From positions 1 to 32,507 of the forward strand of contig SFBL01000042.1 of NCBI GenBank assembly GCA_007095785.1: 32,507 nt of DNA, given 5' to 3'. The DNA comes from Microcystis aeruginosa Ma_SC_T_19800800_S464 (lineage in GTDB: Bacteria; Cyanobacteriota; Cyanobacteriia; Cyanobacteriales; Microcystaceae). Shown here piece after piece: positions 7,309 through 14,919 of this stretch (position 1 is the first letter of the stretch; each line of letters starts with the position of its first letter). Below the pieces are notes generated by a model. The model had not been told where the DNA came from, did not search any database, and saw only the letters and a list, made by a program, of their open reading frames with translations. Both the position numbers and the translations under genes were made by a program.

Positions 7309-7935
7309 TTAAGACATTTGCCAAATAAAAGTCATTTTGTCCCCTTTACCGAGGGAAATGCGATCGCCAGCCCGGAGACGATGACGATTGCCGGGGGGTA
7401 GGGGGTTGTGATTAACGTAGGTTCCGTTAGCGCTGCCGCTGTCTTCGAGGTAATAGATGCCCGCTTCGACGCGGATATCGGCATGAACCCGGGAGACGAT
7501 ATCAGAATCGGGAAAACCGGAAACATCGATATCGGGGGGAATGCGATCGTTAGGTTTGCCGATATGAATTACCGATAGATGTAGGGGTAATTCAATTTTG
7601 CTATCGGTTTGCAGGTGCTGCAGACTAGCTATTTCCGTCTGTAAGCGGGTGGCAGCCGGAACCGGTGGGGGGGCAACAGGAGGAGGTGCGATCGAGGCGA
7701 CGGTGGGTGTAGGGACTGGTGGGACGGGTTCCGGTTCCGGTTCGGGTTGGGCTGCCACCATGGGAACGGAATTAGGCTGTAAATTGTAGCCACACTGACC
7801 GCAAAAGGTGGCATCAGTTTGGATGGTTGCCCCACAACTAGGACAGGAAGACATCCGCGGCAAGGGGGTATAACAGGCCTCGCATTGACTAGCCTCATCG
7901 GGGTTAATATGTTCGCAATTAGGACAAACGATCAT
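7309..7935 (-). CDS. FHA domain protein with two N-terminal zinc ribbons
   Basis: A 208-residue soluble protein in three parts. Two zinc ribbons are formed by C4, C7, C18, C21 and by C31, C34, C45, C48. A proline- and glutamate-rich linker (about 58-95, PEPEPEPVPPVP and PPPVAPPPVP) follows. An FHA domain covers about 119-205, with the phosphothreonine-binding residues G126, S148-R149, H151 and N170-G171. FHA domains bind phosphothreonine partners, so a link to Ser/Thr kinase signalling is likely. It lies between pgl and the M50 protease in the same direction, but both flanking gaps are full of simple repeats, so co-transcription is uncertain. Confidence 0.9.
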   Translation of the reverse strand: MIVCPNCEHINPDEASQCEACYTPLPRMSSCPSCGATIQTDATFCGQCGYNLQPNSVPMVAAQPEPEPEPVPPVPTPTVASIAPPPVAPPPVPAATRLQTEIASLQHLQTDSKIELPLHLSVIHIGKPNDRIPPDIDVSGFPDSDIVSRVHADIRVEAGIYYLEDSGSANGTYVNHNPLPPGNRHRLRAGDRISLGKGDKMTFIWQMS

Positions 7936-8060
7936 TTTTAAGGAAAAAGTAAAAAGGAAAAAGTAAAAAAGCCGATTAGGGTTTAGGGTTTAGGGTTTTA
8001 GGGTGGTCACTGCGTGCGCGTTGCGGGGGGTTTTAGTTGAAATTCCCTATTCCCCATTCT
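7936..8060. repeat. Simple repeats between pgl and the FHA gene
   Basis: The gap holds two copies of an A-rich AAAAAGTAAAAA word (7941-7967) and a run of AGGGTTT units (7978-8000). The FHA gene, read leftward, has only a weak ribosome site next to the A-rich part. Confidence 0.7.
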
Positions 8061-8783
8061 CTAGACAAAAGAGGAACCAGCGGCCGCATCGAGTAACCAA
8101 TATAATTCCCCGGCTGGGGGGTGGATGAGACGGGAAGGATAGGAGAAAGAGTCACCATAAGCAGAGAAAATCTCATGTAGAGCGGGTCGTTTACTTTCGC
8201 CAGCAGCGATAAAGATCACACAACGGGCCTGATTGATCAGGGGAACGGTAAAAGTTAAGCGGGGATTGCCGTCCTTCTCGCCGACGGTGATACAGCGATC
8301 GCTCACCGTTAAAGCTGCCGTGTGGGGAAAGAGGGAGGCAGTATGACCATCATCGCCCATTCCTAACAAAATCAGGTCAAAAACAGGAAAATCGGGAGAA
8401 TTGACCCCAAACCATTGGCGGAGATGATCATCGTATTTTTGGGCGGCCCGGTGGGGATCGGGTTCATCCGTGGGCATAGGATGAATATTAGCGGCCGGGA
8501 TCGGTATGCGATCGAGCCATGCTAATCGGGCCATGCGTTGATTACTGTCGGGATGATCGGGACTAACGTAGCGTTCATCTCCCCAGAAAACGTGAATTTT
8601 TGACCAGTCTAGGGGTTGAGAGGATAAAGCTTCGTAGAGAGGTTTCGGGGTACTACCGCCGGAAAGAGCGATCGTAAAATATTCCTGTTGTTCGAGACTG
8701 GTTGTGATTTTTTCCAGAACTAGAGCCAGAGATTTTGCGATCAGAGCTTGTTTATCGGCTAAAATTTCCACCAATTTCTGCAT
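8061..8783 (-). CDS. pgl: 6-phosphogluconolactonase
   Basis: Hydrolyses 6-phosphogluconolactone to 6-phosphogluconate, the second step of the oxidative pentose phosphate pathway, which supplies NADPH at night in cyanobacteria. The 240-residue protein belongs to the DevB/Pgl branch of the glucosamine-6-phosphate isomerase superfamily: SGGSTPKPLYEAL (41-53), FWGDERYV (66-73), and GMGDDGHTASLFPHT in the middle. Length is normal. Neither zwf nor opcA is adjacent. A 589-base gap with no gene lies upstream. Confidence 0.96.
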   Translation of the reverse strand: MQKLVEILADKQALIAKSLALVLEKITTSLEQQEYFTIALSGGSTPKPLYEALSSQPLDWSKIHVFWGDERYVSPDHPDSNQRMARLAWLDRIPIPAANIHPMPTDEPDPHRAAQKYDDHLRQWFGVNSPDFPVFDLILLGMGDDGHTASLFPHTAALTVSDRCITVGEKDGNPRLTFTVPLINQARCVIFIAAGESKRPALHEIFSAYGDSFSYPSRLIHPPAGELYWLLDAAAGSSFV

Positions 8784-8841
8784 GGGTTTTGTTATCGACT
8801 CAGGAGGGCTGTCTTTACTATAGGCTAACCATTCAGGACTC

Positions 8842-8939
8842 GTCTGAGAGCTTGGGAAAATTTTATTCTTTGACAGCCTCTATCTTAGGTAAGATATGTG
8901 GGGGGAAAACCCAGTCTGAGAGCTTGGGAGAATTTTATT
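8842..8939 (+). repeat. 26-base direct repeat, two copies 72 bases apart
   Basis: GTCTGAGAGCTTGGGAAAAT followed by TTTATT occurs at 8842-8867, and again with one mismatch (GGGAGAAT) at 8914-8939. The first copy ends before CTTTGACAG, the second before the TTAGACCTGCTG word. It may be an IS or MITE scar; the function is unknown. Confidence 0.8.
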
Positions 8940-9200
8940 AGACCTGCTGCAAAAGTAAGTTATCGAGGTGCTATCGGGTCAAAATATCTAAAAAAATCGA
9001 TAAATTTGCCATAATCTTAGGTTTTATGGATATTATAGTTGTCTATTGTCTTTTTTATCTTCCTGTCGCCCGTCTCCTATCGACCGTCTCCTCAGCTAAC
9101 GGAAGATTGTTGATTTTTGCAGGAGAGCTAATCTTTGACAAGGATAAGTTTACCGATACCATATTGAGGTAATATTTCTAGAGTCGATTCTCGAAAGGGG

Positions 9201-9228
9201 TTGACAAGCGGAACTATTTAACCATAGT
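9201..9228 (+). promoter_or_regulatory. Candidate sigma-70 promoter for the HpsJ-like gene
   Basis: A perfect TTGACA (9201-9206) is followed after 16 bases by CATAGT (9223-9228), a four-of-six match to TATAAT. It would give a leader of about 140 bases. It is a sequence match only. Confidence 0.3.
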
Positions 9229-9372
9229 GTTGGGCAGGAGGTTGAGCGAGAGTTAATTAGAAATTGCAGTTTGTCAGAGTGCCTCTCGGCAAAATCCTTC
9301 TGGGAATCCCCAGCGAGAACTTTTAAACAGACTAATGAATCTATTCATTGACATACCATTACAGAAACAGCG

Positions 9373-10167
9373 ATGAACAGCTTTACTTCTTTATCCCTAA
9401 AATTAACGGGATTGGTTTTCATTCTTTCCTTCCTTTTGGATGGGTTTATCCTGCCGCTGCCCTATCGATTCAGTCAATCCCAATGGCAGGTAGGGTTCGT
9501 CACCACCTTTGTTGATCGAGGAATTGTTCCTCTCCTGGGTATCATTCTCGTTTTAATCGCTTACTGGATTGACGCTAACAATAGAGATGTTGTCATTCCT
9601 AGAAAATCCCGTTTTGAATTGCGTTGGCCGATCTTTATTCTTTCTACACTGTTAGGTTTAGTTTTTCTGTTGATGATTCCTGTTCATATCAATAATATCA
9701 ACCAGATTAAAAACAACGCTTTGACTCAAATTGAACAGGGTGTTGACCAAGGGGAGGGACAAATTCAGGCTTTCTTAGCCCAGTTAAATACGCTATCGCA
9801 AAATCCCCAACTATTAGAACAGCAGATCTCTCAGAGAAATCAAGTAATTGAAACCGGTCGTTTCCAAGGACAACCGATCAGCACAGAACAGTTACAGACC
9901 CTACGTCAACAAAGAGAACAATTAACTAATTTACGGGATTTATCCAAAAAACCGAAGGAGTTTAAACAGCGATTAGATGAGATAAAAAATCAGCTACAAA
10001 CTCAGCTGCAAGATCGGCGAAAACAGGCAGAAAGCCAAGCTAACTTGGAGGCTTTGAAACAGTGGTTAAGAATTGGTATTCAAAGTATGTTGCTATCGAT
10101 TTGCTATACTTTGATCGGTTGGTTAGGCATTCGAGAACTAGGTAGTATGAAAAAACGCACTGCCTAA
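9373..10167 (+). CDS. HpsJ-like membrane coiled-coil protein
   Basis: A 264-residue protein with hydrophobic segments at about 8-28, 50-66, 86-105 and 231-255 and a long glutamine-rich coiled coil between the third and fourth (about 110-225, e.g. LRQQREQLTNLRDL). This layout matches the cyanobacterial HpsJ family, named after a gene needed for hormogonium polysaccharide and motility in Nostoc. In a unicellular cyanobacterium the role is probably in exopolysaccharide export or in cell-envelope organisation. A polysaccharide-type sugar transferase gene follows in the same direction after a terminator and 530 bases, which supports that idea but does not show an operon. The start is the first ATG after a conserved-looking leader. 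Confidence 0.75.
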   Translation: MNSFTSLSLKLTGLVFILSFLLDGFILPLPYRFSQSQWQVGFVTTFVDRGIVPLLGIILVLIAYWIDANNRDVVIPRKSRFELRWPIFILSTLLGLVFLLMIPVHINNINQIKNNALTQIEQGVDQGEGQIQAFLAQLNTLSQNPQLLEQQISQRNQVIETGRFQGQPISTEQLQTLRQQREQLTNLRDLSKKPKEFKQRLDEIKNQLQTQLQDRRKQAESQANLEALKQWLRIGIQSMLLSICYTLIGWLGIRELGSMKKRTA

Positions 10168-10186
10168 GCAGGGGATTTATCTTAAT

Positions 10187-10265
10187 GATGAAGTATAAAG
10201 TTTTCGTTTTCGGAATTCGGAGTTCAGGAGTCAGGAGACGAGCGCACACAAGAGCATACTTCATC
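10187..10265. repeat. Perfect 10-base inverted repeat flanking 59 bases
   Basis: GATGAAGTAT (10187-10196) and its exact complement ATACTTCATC (10256-10265) enclose a spacer with GGAATTCGGAGTTCAGGAGT. The stem is 19 bases beyond the stop codon of the HpsJ-like gene. This could be a small MITE or an RNA structure. Confidence 0.5.
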
Positions 10266-10306
10266 CTTTAGGATCAAAGCTGTAACTACTTAAATATTCA
10301 GCCACA

Positions 10307-10331
10307 GGGCATCATTTGCTGATGCCCTTTT
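10307..10331 (+). terminator. Rho-independent terminator
   Basis: A perfect 7-base stem, GGGCATC / GATGCCC, with a 7-base loop is followed by TTTTATTTAT. It lies 140 bases after the HpsJ-like gene and most likely ends its transcript. Confidence 0.75.
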
Positions 10332-10434
10332 ATTTATCAAACCTCTTGCACAATTAATTTTTGCTGGTTCAAAAACGTCCTATAATAGTAACTCCTGTTT
10401 AAAAAGTATAGGGGAGTGGAGAGTTTTCTGCTGT

Positions 10435-10490
10435 GAACAGTAAACAGTAAACAGTAAACAGTGAACTGAAAACTCACATCTGATAACTGA
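10435..10490. repeat. Dispersed repeat, copy A
   Basis: (CAGTAAA)n leads into CAGTGAACTGAAAACTCACA and TCTGATAACTGA. The same string, inverted and with tandem expansion, is at 27640-27719; a shorter direct copy is at 31843-31885. Confidence 0.85.
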
Positions 10491-10700
10491 TTCAAATCTA
10501 ACGGCTGACGGTTGATGGCTTCCAGCTGACTGCTGACTCTTAACCCCACCAAGAAACTTTTTCAGCAAACCCTAATCAGAGATTTTTCAGTACAAAGGCT
10601 CTAAAATGGCCAGTGCCAGTTATTGGCCAGAAGACTTGTTTTTTCAGTCTTGTGGCTTTATCATAGGTACTGTGTGGTGTGTGTGATGTGAAGGAGTAAG

Positions 10701-11432
10701 ATGACTGCTAATAGCCAACTTATCTCCGTCAAGGCTCTACAAGCTTTGATGAAGCGAGGGTTCAAACCTTCGGTCTCTGGTAGACGGCATCAAAAATCTT
10801 GGTTAATAGCTTTAGACGGCGATACCTCAAAACGATTATTCGATATCGTTTTCTCCCTATCGGTTCTAATTTTCTTTTCGCCGCTTTATTTAATCTTAGC
10901 CTTACTGATCGCGATTAGTTCCCCCGGTCCGGTCTTCTATATGCAGAAGCGCGTCGGTCAAAACTTCCAGCATTTCAACTGTATCAAGTTCCGTACTATG
11001 GTAATGGATGCGGATAAGGTATTAGAGAGACTGATGGAAGACTCTCCCCAACTGCGGGCGGAATTCGAGGATAATTTCAAGCTCAAGGACGATCCCCGCA
11101 TAACTTGGATTGGCAAATTTCTCCGCTTAACCAGTTTGGACGAGTTTCCCCAATTCTGGAACGTCCTACGGGGAGATATGAGCGTCGTCGGTCCGCGGCC
11201 TTTAGTTCCCGAAGAATTGCAGAAATATGGCAATCGCATCGACAAAGTTTTAACTATTCGCCCCGGTTTAACTGGTTTATGGCAAGTTTCTGGACGTAAT
11301 GACATCCCCTATCCCATGCGGGTGCAGATGGATGTGTATTACGTTAATTCCCGTAACTGGTTAACCGATATCTGGGTAATCTTTAGAACTATCGGTGTTG
11401 TGGTTTTTCCCAAAAATAACGGTGCTTACTAA
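10701..11432 (+). CDS. Sugar transferase (polyprenyl-phosphate glycosyl-1-phosphate transferase, WbaP/HpsE-like)
   Basis: A 243-residue bacterial sugar transferase that would load the first sugar-1-phosphate on undecaprenyl phosphate to start exopolysaccharide or O-antigen units at the inner membrane. Residues 44-50 (KRLFDIV) and the hydrophobic hairpin about 48-75 begin the domain; QKRVGQNFQHFNCIKFRTM, LRLTSLDEFPQFWNVLRGDM, VGPRPLVPEE and the PGLTGLWQVSGRN motif follow. It has only this catalytic domain and not the four-helix N-terminal half of full WbaP. A clear AAGGAG lies seven bases before the ATG. An HpsJ-like gene lies upstream. A terminator follows at 11494. Confidence 0.93.
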   Translation: MTANSQLISVKALQALMKRGFKPSVSGRRHQKSWLIALDGDTSKRLFDIVFSLSVLIFFSPLYLILALLIAISSPGPVFYMQKRVGQNFQHFNCIKFRTMVMDADKVLERLMEDSPQLRAEFEDNFKLKDDPRITWIGKFLRLTSLDEFPQFWNVLRGDMSVVGPRPLVPEELQKYGNRIDKVLTIRPGLTGLWQVSGRNDIPYPMRVQMDVYYVNSRNWLTDIWVIFRTIGVVVFPKNNGAY

Positions 11433-11493
11433 ATGGGTGAATAGTAATTAAAAATTACTACCTGCTGTTTCAATGTAATTAATCGCTAGACTG

Positions 11494-11536
11494 GAGGAGA
11501 GAAAGGCAGAACTTGCTTTTTTCTCCTCTTTTTTTG
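11494..11536 (+). terminator. Rho-independent terminator of the sugar transferase gene
   Basis: GAGGAGA (11494-11500) pairs with TCTCCTC (11522-11528), with adjacent A/T pairs extending the stem, followed by nine T. It lies about 60 bases after the stop codon. Confidence 0.8.
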
Positions 11537-11554
11537 ATAAAGATGATCACAGTA

Positions 11555-11662
11555 ATACTAAATCCGTTGAGTATAGGCTACTTATGAGGACAGGCAAAAG
11601 TCAAGAGGCACTCATGCAAAAGAGGAAATAAATAATCAGTCTTTAATAACCAGATTTAGTAT
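11555..11662. mobile_element. MITE-like element with ATACTAAATC terminal inverted repeats
   Basis: A 108-base non-coding segment is bounded by perfect 10-base inverted repeats, ATACTAAATC (11555-11564) and GATTTAGTAT (11653-11662). It is A/T-rich inside. Ends of the TACTAAATC kind with TA targets are seen in IS630/Tc1-like MITEs of cyanobacteria. The left end recurs directly at 11671-11712 (AATACTAAATTCGTTCAGCA then GCTACTTATGA), suggesting a second decayed copy inserted beside it. Confidence 0.6.
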
Positions 11663-11670
11663 AATTAAGT

Positions 11671-11712
11671 AATACTAAATTCGTTCAGCATCATGCTACT
11701 TATGAAGATAGA
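11671..11712. repeat. Partial second copy of the MITE-like left end
   Basis: Bases 11671-11712 match 11554-11593 with several changes (AATACTAAAT, CGTT, GCTACTTATGA), in the same orientation. No matching right end follows. Confidence 0.6.
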
Positions 11713-11766
11713 CAATAATTGTTAATGATCAATAGGGACTCACTCAAGATTCCTAACTATGTAATT

Positions 11767-14649
11767 TTACTGATCTAACTCCTGAGAATATAACTCAATA
11801 TTCGGTGCTTTCAGATAATCATGCTGTCCATTGTTAACGTGACAAACACATAATAAATTGCGAAAATCGTCATAAAAACACACCTCAACTCCATCAGCAA
11901 TAGCATACCAAGAAGACTGATTGAAGAAATCATCGACTGTGGTGAAACTAGCCCTTAAATCATGACGATACCAAATTTGTCGATGTTGATGGGAATTCCA
12001 CTTATATCCCTGAGCTTTTAGCAAGTCTCTAATCTGAATAGTCGGGTGAGAACCTTTCCCTTTTTGATTACCGATTTCAATAGTTATATATTTCGACTTA
12101 TCTCCTAGTATGGGATATTCTTGCCAATTAATTTTATTCAGATTTAAATGAGCAAGAAAGGGCGAATAGTTAGGACTTTCTGTAATTATATAGAGTTGCT
12201 CGATCGCACGGGTGAGAGCTACATAAAAAAGACGACGTTCCTCGGCAACAATTCCCTCGGGATGACTGCCAAAAATTCTAGTAAAAACCCAATCAGGATG
12301 AATTAAAGGATAGGAACGATTAACCGCATCTAAAATTATAACAACTTGTTTTTCTAATCCTTTATATTTATGGGATGTGGAAATAGTCAAACGATTTCGC
12401 AAATTGTCTGGTAGATGTCCACGGATTGAATTAAGAAAGTCTTCTAATTTATTTTGATCATTGACAAACCAATGCAGGTTATTTTTGCGATTAAGTAAAA
12501 CCACTTCTTGATTATTTTCAATAATAATCTTCTTGATTAAACGTAATACAGCAGCAGTAATATGATCCCCATTATGATCTTCAATCTCTCTTAGGGTTGG
12601 CTCAAAATCTTGTAGATCAACCAGTTTAACAAATCCCGACTCTTTGTTATGAGGTTGAGCGGGTTTTCCTAAACCATTCATCAAATTATTTCCTGTGGTG
12701 ACAATTGCAGAGGCTGAACGATAATTTGTTGATATATTTAATTTCAAAGAATTGGGAAAATAATCAGCAAAGTTTTGATAATAGTTAAGATCGGAGCCAG
12801 CAAAACCATTAATAGCTTGCCAATCATCCCCTACACAAAAAAACAAAGCTTGAGAATTTTGCTGTCTAATTGCTGTAATCAAGCGATAAAATAGTTCAGA
12901 GAAGTCTTGATATTCATCAATTAAAATATATTTAAGGTTACTTAAATCACCGGCACCCGATTTCCGTCTAAAAACTGTTTGCCCAGAGGTGATAAGTTTA
13001 GCTGCTGTTTGCATCAATCCGTCAAAATCTTCTTCTCCTGTAGCTTGTAATCTTTCTAGATACGCTTGATAAAAAACTTGTCCTAATTCTAGAAACTGTG
13101 ACTCAAATTCCTCTAGACAATTATGATTAAAAATTTTATTCTCTAATTCTTCAGTAGTTAAAAACTGCTGGCGACAGCGTTGCACAAATTGAACCATCGC
13201 TTTGGTGAAATGATCGATCGAGCGTCTTTTGACTTTTGCCCAAATTTCATCTTCACTTAGTCTATTACAGAGTAAACCAAAACTTTCAAGTTTATGCTTT
13301 AGTAAATTACCAAATTGCTCCTGTGCTGCTTTTATATCCCCAGGATTAAATTCAAGAAATTGCCATCGAGCTTGATTTTGAGCATTTTGCCAAAACTGAC
13401 GTTTTCTTGCGGACATTTCGTCATAATCTGGCTCCCCCTGTAATCCAAAATATTCAATAATAATTCCTTGATTTTTGCCAGTAAATATGGTAAAGTCTGG
13501 CCGATAATTTATACCATTCCAATCATAGTTACGTTCGTAGCTATAGAATAAATTATGCTCAAATAAAAAGTTTGCGATCGCTTTTTCGCCAAAGGATTTA
13601 TAGTATCTACCATCTAATCCTTCTCTGGGTAGAGAACGACGATAAGATAACATTTCTTCTCGATTTAATAAATGACCACCTCTAACTAGATTTTCCCAAT
13701 CTCCGCGAAACTTAGCCATCATTAAATCACGAATCTTTGAGAAATACTGTGGAGACTTGAGGTGATCATCAATTACTGATTGTAAAGCTTTACTTTTTCT
13801 TTGTTCCCCACCCGATTGATCGAAAATTAGTTCTTCTTCTGGGTGAACTAACCCATAAGCTAAAGCATGGAATGTCATGACATAGGGAATGTTATTTAGT
13901 GAATTGTGTTCAATTCTTTCTCTTATTTCCTCGGCTGCTTTGCGGTTGAAAGCTAGTATTAATATTTCACTTGGTAAAATACCACAATGTTTCTGCAAAA
14001 ATAAAGCTTTGTTGACTAATGTGCTAGTTTTGCCGCTACCCGCACGCGCTAAGACTTGGATATTATTATTAACTTCTCCAATGGCTACAGACTGCTCTAA
14101 ATCTGGCTTTCTTCCTATATTTTTTTCTAGCCAAGATTGCACAAATCTATGTTTTTCTTGCCCAAATTCTTCCTTAGTCAGATATTTATACAATCTTTCA
14201 TTATAAAATTTATTGACATTAATGAAATCATATTCAAGCTTTTGACAAGTCTCTTGTAGTATTTTATTTTTCTCTTGATAAGTTTCCAGTATTTCGTTTT
14301 TAGTTTCTGGTACTTTATTAAAAATTTCTTGCACGGGAACAGGAGGAGTTATAAAATCAAATTTATTGATAAACTGTTTCAAACTATAATTTATATCTAT
14401 ATCATGATCCAAGTACTTAACAGTTATAATGAAATCAAATTCTGGATGCTTCTTAAAACTGATTACCTTTCCTTCACAAGAATAGCCTGTTTTTTTTATT
14501 TGATTGATAATGTATTCAAATTGTTTGTTTATACGACTCACCTTTTTACCCACAAGAAGCTGCCAAGCTTCCTCATAATTGCCAACAAGCTCGGCAAATT
14601 CTTGAATATTATTAATTACTAATTGCTTATTTAGGTTTGAATTATCCAT
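11767..14649 (-). CDS. UvrD/Rep-type superfamily 1 helicase with inserted nuclease-like domain
   Basis: A 960-residue ATP-dependent 3'-5' DNA helicase. Motifs: Walker A ARAGSGKTST (201-210), motif Ia LAFNRKAAEEI (232-242), Walker B ILIDEYQDF (575-583), motif III VGDDWQAINGF (607-617), motif IV TNYRS (641-645), a late TSHKYKGLE and motif VI YVALTRAIEQLY. Between motif Ia and II, about residues 352-445 (nucleotides about 13596-13315), lies a region with GEKAIANFLFEHN, YRPDFTIF (D385) and IIIEYFGL (E399), the pattern of a PD-(D/E)xK or VSR-like nuclease fold. About 190 residues before the helicase core and about 90 residues at the C-terminus are extra and unrecognised. Similar nuclease-inserted helicases occur in DNA repair and in phage defence; context here (MITE on one side, Uma2 on the other) does not decide. 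The coding sequence looks more A/T-rich than the neighbouring housekeeping genes, which fits transfer. Confidence 0.88.
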   Translation of the reverse strand: MDNSNLNKQLVINNIQEFAELVGNYEEAWQLLVGKKVSRINKQFEYIINQIKKTGYSCEGKVISFKKHPEFDFIITVKYLDHDIDINYSLKQFINKFDFITPPVPVQEIFNKVPETKNEILETYQEKNKILQETCQKLEYDFINVNKFYNERLYKYLTKEEFGQEKHRFVQSWLEKNIGRKPDLEQSVAIGEVNNNIQVLARAGSGKTSTLVNKALFLQKHCGILPSEILILAFNRKAAEEIRERIEHNSLNNIPYVMTFHALAYGLVHPEEELIFDQSGGEQRKSKALQSVIDDHLKSPQYFSKIRDLMMAKFRGDWENLVRGGHLLNREEMLSYRRSLPREGLDGRYYKSFGEKAIANFLFEHNLFYSYERNYDWNGINYRPDFTIFTGKNQGIIIEYFGLQGEPDYDEMSARKRQFWQNAQNQARWQFLEFNPGDIKAAQEQFGNLLKHKLESFGLLCNRLSEDEIWAKVKRRSIDHFTKAMVQFVQRCRQQFLTTEELENKIFNHNCLEEFESQFLELGQVFYQAYLERLQATGEEDFDGLMQTAAKLITSGQTVFRRKSGAGDLSNLKYILIDEYQDFSELFYRLITAIRQQNSQALFFCVGDDWQAINGFAGSDLNYYQNFADYFPNSLKLNISTNYRSASAIVTTGNNLMNGLGKPAQPHNKESGFVKLVDLQDFEPTLREIEDHNGDHITAAVLRLIKKIIIENNQEVVLLNRKNNLHWFVNDQNKLEDFLNSIRGHLPDNLRNRLTISTSHKYKGLEKQVVIILDAVNRSYPLIHPDWVFTRIFGSHPEGIVAEERRLFYVALTRAIEQLYIITESPNYSPFLAHLNLNKINWQEYPILGDKSKYITIEIGNQKGKGSHPTIQIRDLLKAQGYKWNSHQHRQIWYRHDLRASFTTVDDFFNQSSWYAIADGVEVCFYDDFRNLLCVCHVNNGQHDYLKAPNIELYSQELDQ

Positions 14650-14919
14650 TGTTACCTCACCTGACCTTACACGATCGAGTGCTGTCTTTCAGCTATGTTT
14701 ATTGTTCCCTAGTACAGTGGGAAACTAACAGCGATCGCTTCCCATAAACATAAAGTATAACCTAATTTGGTATTGACAAACAGCTACCCAAAAGGAAAAA
14801 TTCCTAGAGGTGTGATAAATAGAATTAAATGCTTGATAATCTCGGTTTTTAGGCAAAGGGAGACAGATCTACCCCTATCCCTAGACACATAAAAGTGCGA
14901 TGTCAAGAAAGAATAGCAA
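14650..14919. other. Intergenic region of 270 bases
   Basis: No gene is seen between the second Uma2 gene and the helicase. It contains a GCGATCGC site flanked by GGGAA and TTCCC (about 14720-14740), a possible weak hairpin. Confidence 0.5.

Larger units (their letters stand above)
8784..9372. other. Intergenic region of 589 bases, no gene found
   Basis: This gap between the divergent pgl and HpsJ-like genes has no convincing frame. It holds a 26-base direct repeat (8842-8867 and 8914-8939), a TTAGACCTGCTGCAAAAG word related to the minus strand at about 2205-2224, a candidate promoter at 9201-9228, and a short inverted repeat (AATGAA-TCTA-TTCATT) just before the HpsJ-like gene. A small RNA or long leader could be here, but I recognise none. 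Confidence 0.6.
10168..10700. other. Intergenic region of 533 bases rich in repeats
   Basis: Between the HpsJ-like and sugar transferase genes there is no supported gene. The gap holds an inverted repeat (10187-10265), a terminator (10307-10331), an isolated TATAAT at 10381-10386, a copy of the CAGTAAAC/TGATAACTG dispersed repeat (10435-10490) and a word, CTTTTTCAGCAAACCCTAAT, that nearly repeats bases 56-75 of the window. Short open frames here are translations of repeats. Confidence 0.7.
11433..11766. other. Intergenic region of 334 bases
   Basis: The gap between the convergent sugar transferase and helicase genes contains the terminator at 11494 and a MITE-like element with a partial second copy (11555-11740). 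Nothing else is seen. Confidence 0.7.

Noticed and set aside
7598-7898. Glycine- and proline-rich frames over the FHA gene linker
   Set aside because: Out-of-frame shadows of the repetitive proline-glutamate linker.
8735-8941. Rightward frame of 68 codons over the 26-base direct repeat
   Set aside because: It overlaps the start of pgl and reads through the repeat; no family resemblance.
10301-10500. CRISPR array
   Set aside because: CAGTAAA units are contiguous and too short; there are no regular spacers or cas genes.
10337-10568. Two leftward frames of 62-71 codons
   Set aside because: They translate the dispersed CAGTAAAC repeat in two frames; no homology or ribosome site.
13889-14622. 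Rightward open frames antisense to the helicase gene
   Set aside because: Low-complexity translations of the opposite strand of a conserved helicase; no start signals.
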